A DNA stretch of 10,257 bases from Streptosporangiaceae bacterium (lineage in GTDB: Bacteria; Actinomycetota; Actinomycetes; Streptosporangiales; Streptosporangiaceae): positions 1-10,257 of the forward strand of contig JASHSZ010000340.1 of assembly GCA_030040815.1 (NCBI GenBank), read 5' to 3'. The notes beneath the pieces were generated by a model, which saw only the letters and a list, made by a program, of their open reading frames with translations, was not told where the DNA came from and did no database searches. Positions 6,505-10,257 of this stretch are shown piece by piece. The position numbers and the translations under genes were made by a program. Every line of letters starts with the position of its first letter. Within the stretch, counting starts at the first letter, position 1.

Positions 6505-7617
6505 TCAGCGGAGCTGCGCCCGCTGGCGGGACACCGCGTACAGTGCGATGCCGGCTGCCAGCCCCGCGTTCAGTGACTCCGCCGGCCCGGCGAGCGGGAT
6601 CCTGGCCACCTCATCACAGCGCTGGGCGACAAGCCGGGACAGCCCCTTCCCCTCCGAGCCGACGACTATCACCAGTGGCGAGTCCGCCAGCTCGAGATCT
6701 GCCACATCGGCCGGGCCGTCGGCGTCGAGACCCACGATGAAAAGGCCGTCGTCGGCGTACGCGGCCAGGGCTCTGGTCAGATTCGCGGTCTGCGCAACCC
6801 GGATTCTCGCCAATGCTCCCGCCGACGCCTTCCATGCGCCCGCGGTGACTCCGGCCGACCGCCGCGCGGGCACCAGGATTCCGTGCCCGCCGAAGGCCAG
6901 GACCGACCGGGCCACCGCGCCGAGGTTGCGCGGATCGGTGACGCCGTCGAGCGCGACGATCAGCGGCCGCTGGTGGGCTGCGCGTGCAGCCTCGACGAGA
7001 TCGGCCGGGTCGGCGTAGGAGTACCGCCGGATCCGCAGGGCCAGGCCCTGGTGTACGGCGCCCCCGGTGATGCGGTCGAGCTCAGCGCGACCGGCCTCGA
7101 CAACCGGGATGCCGACGTCAGTGGCGAGCATGACGGCCTGGCCGATCCGCTCATCGCTGTCCAGCCTGGGTCCGACGTGCAGTGCCGTGGCCGGCACTCC
7201 GGCCTGCAGGGCTTCCAGCACCGCGTTGCGCCCGGCAACGAGTTCCGGCGCACTGCCGCCCGAGCCGCGCGGCTGCCTGCCGCGGCCGGCATCGCTCCGG
7301 CCAGCGCCAGTGCGGCTAGTGTCAGCCCGGGTAGCGTTGCGGCGGCCAGCTCCGGCTGACGCGGCCCTGGCAGGGCTTGCCGCACTCGCTTCGGTCCGCC
7401 TGCCCTCGGCGGCGACTCGGCGCTGAGCGGGATGCCCGGGGCGCAGCTCGGCCGGCGGTGTCGGGCCCTTCCCCGCCAGCTTGCGCTTGCCGCGCCCGCC
7501 CGTGCCAGGCCGCGGTTTGCCGGACTTGGTCCAGCCGCCGCCTCCTGGTGCCCGCCCGAGCGCGGCGCGACGACTCCCCGCATCCCCCCGCGAATGAGCT
7601 CCCCGCGCCTCGGTCAC
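6505..7617 (-). CDS. rlmB: 23S rRNA (guanosine(2251)-2'-O)-methyltransferase RlmB
   Basis: RlmB is a SPOUT-class TrmH-family enzyme that 2'-O-methylates G2251 in the peptidyl-transferase P loop of 23S rRNA. The chosen start, GTG 7617, overlaps the cysS stop as GTGA and has GGGAG 7 bases upstream, giving 370 residues. The substrate-binding domain begins near 125 ([13 protein letters not shown]). The three SPOUT motifs are present: [15 protein letters not shown] (224-238), [11 protein letters not shown] (317-327) and [18 protein letters not shown] (340-357), which form the knotted SAM site. The first 125 residues are basic, low-complexity and probably disordered. They include [18 protein letters not shown] (50-67), a pattern I associate with actinobacterial RlmB proteins. 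Residues 68-122 are rich in R, A, G and S and probably variable. The catalytic core has the usual length. The longer open frame upstream of 7617 runs inside cysS and is rejected. Confidence 0.93.
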   Translation of the reverse strand: MTEARGAHSRGDAGSRRAALGRAPGGGGWTKSGKPRPGTGGRGKRKLAGKGPTPPAELRPGHPAQRRVAAEGRRTEASAASPARAASAGAGRRNATRADTSRTGAGRSDAGRGRQPRGSGGSAPELVAGRNAVLEALQAGVPATALHVGPRLDSDERIGQAVMLATDVGIPVVEAGRAELDRITGGAVHQGLALRIRRYSYADPADLVEAARAAHQRPLIVALDGVTDPRNLGAVARSVLAFGGHGILVPARRSAGVTAGAWKASAGALARIRVAQTANLTRALAAYADDGLFIVGLDADGPADVADLELADSPLVIVVGSEGKGLSRLVAQRCDEVARIPLAGPAESLNAGLAAGIALYAVSRQRAQLR

Positions 7618-9032
7618 GTGCGCAACTCCCAGCGCGGCCCGCGTGGCGTGTCCTCCACGGTGACACCCGCCTCCGCCAGCTGGGTCCGGATCGCGTCCGC
7701 AGCGGCGTAATCCTTCCGGCCGCGGGCCGCCTCCCGCTGCTCGAGCGCAACGCGCACGAGCGCGTCCACGACGGACTGCAGGTCGGTCGCCGACCGCGTG
7801 TCGGCCCACGGCGGTGCGAGCGGGTCGAGGCCGAGCACCGCGAGCATCGCCCGTGCCTCCCCGAGCCACTTTGCGGTGCCAGCGGCATCGGCCACGCCCA
7901 GAGCGGCGTTCCCCTCCCTGACGCTGTCATGCACCAGCGCGAGCGCTTGCGGCACGCCTAGGTCGTCGTCCATCGCCGCGGTGAACGCGGCGGGCAGCGA
8001 GGCACTATCCGCCAGCACAACGCCGGTGCTCGGGTCGTCCGGACCGACCAATTCCGCGGCGCGCGTGACGAACCCCTCGATCCGCCGGTACGCGGTCGCG
8101 GCCTCGATCAGCGCAGTCGGTGAGTAGTCGATCCCCGAGCGGTAGTGCACCTGGCCGAGGTAGTAACGCAGCTCGACCGGGCGGGCCTCGGTGATCATGG
8201 TGTCGACGAGGAGCGAGTTGCCGAGCGACTTGCTCATCTTCTCGCTGCCAATCTGCACCAGTCCGTTGTGCAGCCAGTACCGGGCGAAGCCGTCACCCGC
8301 GGCGTGCGACTGGGCCATCTCGTTCTCGTGGTGGGGGAAGACCAGGTCCAGCCCGCCGGCGTGGATGTCGAAGGTGGAGCCAAGGTACTTGGTCGACATC
8401 GCGGAGCATTCCAGGTGCCAGCCTGGCCGACCGGGGCCCCACGGCGTTGGCCAGGTCGGCTCGCCCGGCTTAGCGCCTTTCCACAGCGCGAAATCGCGCG
8501 GGTCGCGTTTCGCCGCATTGTCCTCGGTGTCAGCGGCCGGCTTCATGTGCTCGATCCGCTGGCCAGACAGCGCACCGTAGGCCGGGAAGGACAGCACGTC
8601 GAAGTAGACGTCGCCGCGCTCGGCGTAGGCGTGCCCGGCGTCTATCAGCCGGCGCATGAGCTCCACCATCTCCGGCACGTGGCCGGTCGCCCGCGGCTCC
8701 ACGTCCGGCGGCAGGCAGCCGAGCGCGTCATAGCCGCGGGTGAAGGCGCGCTGGTTCCGCTCGGCGACGGCCCACCAGGGGATTTCCTCATGCAGAGCGA
8801 CGGCGAGGATCTTGTCGTCGATGTCGGTCACGTTACGGCAGTAGGTCACCTGATAGTGCGACGCCCGCAGCCAGCGCACGAGGATATCGAAGCTGACGAC
8901 CGAGCGGATGTGCCCGATGTGCGGGGGCGCCTGCACGGTGGCGCCACACAGGTACAGCGAGACCTTCCCCGGATACAGGGGCCGGAACTCGCGCACCGTG
9001 CGCGTGGCGGTGTCATGAAGGCGAAGCGTCAC
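7614..9032 (-). CDS. cysS: Cysteinyl-tRNA synthetase
   Basis: This class I aminoacyl-tRNA synthetase charges tRNA-Cys in the cytoplasm. From GTG 9032 the protein has 472 residues, close to the usual 460-470. It shows the HIGH signature (38-41) in the actinobacterial setting [13 protein letters not shown], and KMSKS at 265-269. The zinc ligands C29, C209, H234 and E238 fall almost exactly where E. coli CysS has C28, C209, H234 and E238. The C-terminal DALR-like helical region ends in a short anticodon-binding tail, with [14 protein letters not shown] at 439-452. The start was chosen because VTLRLHDT is the normal N-terminus and a TAGCCT box lies 7 bases upstream. The open frame continues upstream but is antisense to the hydrolase gene. 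rlmB follows with a 4-base overlap, a common actinobacterial pair. The ispD-ispF genes that often precede cysS are absent here. Confidence 0.96.
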   Translation of the reverse strand: MTLRLHDTATRTVREFRPLYPGKVSLYLCGATVQAPPHIGHIRSVVSFDILVRWLRASHYQVTYCRNVTDIDDKILAVALHEEIPWWAVAERNQRAFTRGYDALGCLPPDVEPRATGHVPEMVELMRRLIDAGHAYAERGDVYFDVLSFPAYGALSGQRIEHMKPAADTEDNAAKRDPRDFALWKGAKPGEPTWPTPWGPGRPGWHLECSAMSTKYLGSTFDIHAGGLDLVFPHHENEMAQSHAAGDGFARYWLHNGLVQIGSEKMSKSLGNSLLVDTMITEARPVELRYYLGQVHYRSGIDYSPTALIEAATAYRRIEGFVTRAAELVGPDDPSTGVVLADSASLPAAFTAAMDDDLGVPQALALVHDSVREGNAALGVADAAGTAKWLGEARAMLAVLGLDPLAPPWADTRSATDLQSVVDALVRVALEQREAARGRKDYAAADAIRTQLAEAGVTVEDTPRGPRWELRT

Positions 9033-9039
9033 GCGCCCA

Positions 9040-9045
9040 AGGCTA
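9040..9045 (-). promoter_or_regulatory. Candidate -10 box of cysS (leaderless)
   Basis: On the minus strand TAGCCT (TANNNT pattern) is followed by 7 bases and then GTG 9032. No Shine-Dalgarno is visible in between. This geometry is typical of leaderless actinobacterial mRNAs, in which transcription begins at the start codon. No good -35 hexamer is seen at 17-18 bases; the expected place overlaps the palindrome at 9062-9087. Confidence 0.5.
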
Positions 9046-9061
9046 CGGGATGCGCCCGCGT

Positions 9062-9087
9062 GCGTGCCGGGCGTGCCCGGCGTACGC
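9062..9087. repeat. Strong inverted repeat upstream of cysS
   Basis: GCCGGGC (9066-9072) and GCCCGGC (9075-9081) form perfect 7-bp arms around GT. The symmetry extends outward with GCGT (9062-9065) and ACGC (9084-9087) across a 2-base bulge, giving 11 matched pairs. It covers about -30 to -55 relative to the proposed cysS start, in the spacer between divergent cysS and the hydrolase gene. It could be an operator for cysS, the hydrolase, or both. It is not a T-box leader, since it lies upstream of the proposed transcript start. Confidence 0.5.
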
Positions 9088-9122
9088 AGCGGCAATCGGT
9101 CGCGGCAGCACCACCAAGGCGA

Positions 9123-9148
9123 CAGATGCGGCAATGAGACCAGATGCG
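9123..9148. repeat. Direct repeat CAGATGCG in divergent spacer
   Basis: CAGATGCG occurs at 9123-9130 and 9141-9148, 18 bp apart start to start. This is short and could be chance. It lies within the cysS/hydrolase spacer, or at the N-terminus if the hydrolase gene starts at 9144. Confidence 0.25.
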
Positions 9149-9218
9149 ACGTATGCACGAGTCCTCCAGCGCGCAGACGGCTAGAGCAACGCCGACAGCG
9201 CCACGACCGTTCGTCTCG

Positions 9219-9224
9219 TACCGT
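9219..9224 (+). promoter_or_regulatory. Candidate -10 box of the hydrolase gene (leaderless)
   Basis: TACCGT (TANNNT) is followed by six bases, GGAGGC, and then ATG 9231. The GGAGG is only one base from the ATG, too close to serve as a ribosome binding site. The -10 geometry for a leaderless transcript explains the start better. No clear -35 box is seen. Confidence 0.5.
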
Positions 9225-9230
9225 GGAGGC

Positions 9231-10076
9231 ATGCACGGGCCTGACCAGCGAGGGGAACGGCCTCGCCTGGTCACCCGCTTCGCGGGCCTGTCCCGCCGTC
9301 GTCAGCTCCTGATCGGGGCCATCACCCTCGTGGTCGTCGCGGTCGGCGCGACCGTCGCCGTCACGACGGTCACCGGCGGGCAGGCTCGGTCGGCCGCGCC
9401 CCGTTCTGGCCTCCCGGCTCAGGACGAGCTCGGTCCGGTCATCCTGGTGCCCGGGTACGGCGGCAACACGAGGGCGCTGGACGTGCTGGCCAGCCACATT
9501 CGCGCCACCGGCAGGACCGCCACGGTCTTGCAGCTGCCCGGCACCGGCACCGGCAGCCTGGTCGCCGACGCCGCGCTGCTGAACGCGACCGTCGACGGTG
9601 ACCTGCGGCATGGTGCCCCGTCGGTGGACGTCATCGGCTACTCGGCCGGCGGCGTCGTAGCGCTGATCTGGGCCCGCCGCGACGACGGAGCGGCCAGCGC
9701 GCGCCGGGTCATCACGCTTGGCTCCCCGTTCCACGGCACGCAGCTGGCCACCGCTGCCGAGGCAATGGTGCCCGGCGCGTGCCCCGCCGCGTGCCAGCAG
9801 CTCGTGCCCGGTAGCCAGCTGCTCGACAGCCTCGACGTCGCCGACTCGGCCGGCCTGCCACGCTGGATGTCAGTGTGGACGACCGACGACCACGTTGTGA
9901 CGCCGCCGGACTCGGCCCGGCTGCCAGGAGCGCTCGATGTGGAGGTGCAGGCTGTCTGCCCGGCCGCGAGCGTCAGCCACTCGCAGCTCCCCGCGAGCCC
10001 GGTAGTGATCGCCATGGTGCTGCAAGAGCTCGGCCCCGGGCCGATGACGAGACCGACGGTAGCCGACTGCGGCTGA
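9231..10076 (+). CDS. Membrane-anchored alpha/beta hydrolase, lipase-like
   Basis: From ATG 9231 the protein has 281 residues. Residues 1-24 are basic and 26-47 are hydrophobic, forming a signal anchor or signal peptide. The alpha/beta fold starts at VILVPGYGG (70-78), with the oxyanion region near PGYGG. The nucleophile elbow GYSAGG (136-141) places Ser138. [10 protein letters not shown] (161-170) is a typical triacylglycerol-lipase block. The acid is probably Asp219 or Asp220 in WTTDDHVV, and the histidine His250 in VSHSQL. Four cysteines (184, 188, 243, 280) could form two disulfides, which fits a protein outside the membrane. Such streptomycete lipase/esterase relatives cleave ester lipids; the substrate here is unknown. 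ATG 9144 would give 310 residues with an extra polar N-terminus. I prefer 9231 because of the promoter geometry and the standard signal-anchor length. It is divergent from cysS. Confidence 0.85.
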   Translation: MHGPDQRGERPRLVTRFAGLSRRRQLLIGAITLVVVAVGATVAVTTVTGGQARSAAPRSGLPAQDELGPVILVPGYGGNTRALDVLASHIRATGRTATVLQLPGTGTGSLVADAALLNATVDGDLRHGAPSVDVIGYSAGGVVALIWARRDDGAASARRVITLGSPFHGTQLATAAEAMVPGACPAACQQLVPGSQLLDSLDVADSAGLPRWMSVWTTDDHVVTPPDSARLPGALDVEVQAVCPAASVSHSQLPASPVVIAMVLQELGPGPMTRPTVADCG

Positions 10077-10121
10077 CCCGCGCCGCCTGCGCGCCTCAGC
10101 GAAGCGGTGCTACCGCGGTGA

Positions 10122-10161
10122 GTGTCCCGTGGCTATCGCTCCGGCAGTAGTAACGGGACAC
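10122..10161. terminator. 9-bp inverted repeat between convergent genes
   Basis: GTGTCCCGT (10122-10130) and ACGGGACAC (10153-10161) are perfect arms around a 22-base loop. It lies 46 bp past the hydrolase stop, between that gene and the converging gene at the right edge. A bidirectional terminator is the simplest reading. The long loop and lack of a T-tract leave other roles open, such as a protein-binding site or a small mobile palindrome. Confidence 0.45.
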
Positions 10162-10176
10162 CCATGGGACTGGCGT

Positions 10177-10192
10177 GGCTGCCCAGGCAGCC
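10177..10192 (-). terminator. Second hairpin, next to the right-edge gene's stop
   Basis: GGCTGCC (10177-10183) and GGCAGCC (10186-10192) are perfect 7-bp arms with a 2-base centre, so a real stem would use 6 bp and a 4-base loop. It begins 9 bases past the stop of the minus-strand gene at 10202. It probably helps terminate that transcript. A CCCATGGG palindrome (10161-10168) lies beside it. Confidence 0.4.
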
Positions 10193-10201
10193 GCGGGCCG
10201 G

Positions 10202-10257
10202 TCAGCTCGTGATGTCCTTGGTCGCGAAGTTGGCCCACGCCGCCGCCAGGAACACCA
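10202..10257 (-). CDS. C-terminal end of an unidentified protein (partial)
   Basis: On the minus strand a frame enters from the right edge and stops at TGA (10204-10202). The visible C-terminus reads VFLAAAWANFATKDITS (17 residues). Its codons use G or C in nearly every third position, as real genes here do. The alanine- and aromatic-rich stretch with a short polar tail could be the end of a membrane protein, but this is too little to assign a family. It is convergent with the hydrolase gene. Confidence 0.5.
   Translation of the reverse strand, partial: VFLAAAWANFATKDITS

Noticed and set aside
6505..7869. RlmB read with a start at 7869
   Set aside because: The extra part lies inside cysS in another frame. 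The GTG at 7617 overlaps the cysS stop as GTGA and has a ribosome binding site.
9033..9087. T-box riboswitch or attenuator upstream of cysS
   Set aside because: The probable cysS transcript starts at or near its GTG, so there is no room for a leader. The palindrome is upstream of the transcript start.
8145..9137. 330-codon plus-strand open frame opposite cysS
   Set aside because: It is a mirror of the strongly supported cysS gene; long antisense frames are expected in high-GC DNA and it shows no family features.
7614..9734. CysS read as a 706-residue protein starting far upstream
   Set aside because: The extra residues run antisense to the hydrolase gene, are low-complexity and do not resemble CysS. 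The normal CysS N-terminus begins at GTG 9032.
1..10257. Mobile elements, CRISPR arrays, tRNA or rRNA genes
   Set aside because: No transposase, integrase, spaced direct-repeat array or tRNA-like cloverleaf was seen; all gaps between genes are below 200 bp.

Overview
This window looks like chromosomal DNA of a high-GC actinomycete. Codon third positions are mostly G or C, GTG starts are used, and cysS-rlmB overlap by 4 bases. Two promoter-like boxes sit 6-7 bases before start codons, as expected for leaderless transcripts. Several families (LmeA-like DUF2993, a STAND ATPase with kinesin-light-chain-type TPRs, class I PPK2, an extended PCMT-like methyltransferase) are typical of Streptomyces, Streptosporangiales and Frankia relatives. 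The genus cannot be fixed from the sequence. I see no insertion sequence, phage gene, CRISPR array, tRNA or rRNA.

Layout. (1) 1-485, +: 3' part of a gamma-class carbonic anhydrase. (2) 540-2762, -: NB-ARC/STAND ATPase with six TPR units spaced exactly 42 residues apart and an eroded Walker A motif, convergent with gene 1. (3) 2898-3632, -: membrane-anchored DUF2993/LmeA-like protein. (4) about 3821-4987, +: polyphosphate kinase 2, divergent from gene 3, with an uncertain N-terminus. (5) 5013-6419, -: PCMT-like SAM methyltransferase with a C-terminal extension of about 220 residues. (6) 6505-7617, -: RlmB, 23S rRNA Gm2251 methyltransferase. (7) 7614-9032, -: CysS, cysteinyl-tRNA synthetase. 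(8) about 9231-10076, +: membrane-anchored, probably extracytoplasmic lipase-like alpha/beta hydrolase, divergent from cysS. (9) 10202-10257, -: last codons of an unidentified gene.

How they fit together. cysS-rlmB is a common actinobacterial translation pair, here translationally coupled by GTGA. The methyltransferase gene follows on the same strand after 85 bp with its own very strong ribosome binding site, so it may be a third member of that transcript. The other genes are single units in convergent or divergent arrangement. Convergent gaps carry GC-rich hairpins that could act as bidirectional terminators. Divergent gaps carry promoter-like boxes and palindromes.

Most of the window is ordinary core and accessory metabolism. 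I do not see a clear new multi-gene system. The most unusual items are the STAND-TPR protein with a degenerate P-loop, the extended methyltransferase with no visible peptide substrate cluster, and the palindromes at 9062-9087 and 10122-10161.
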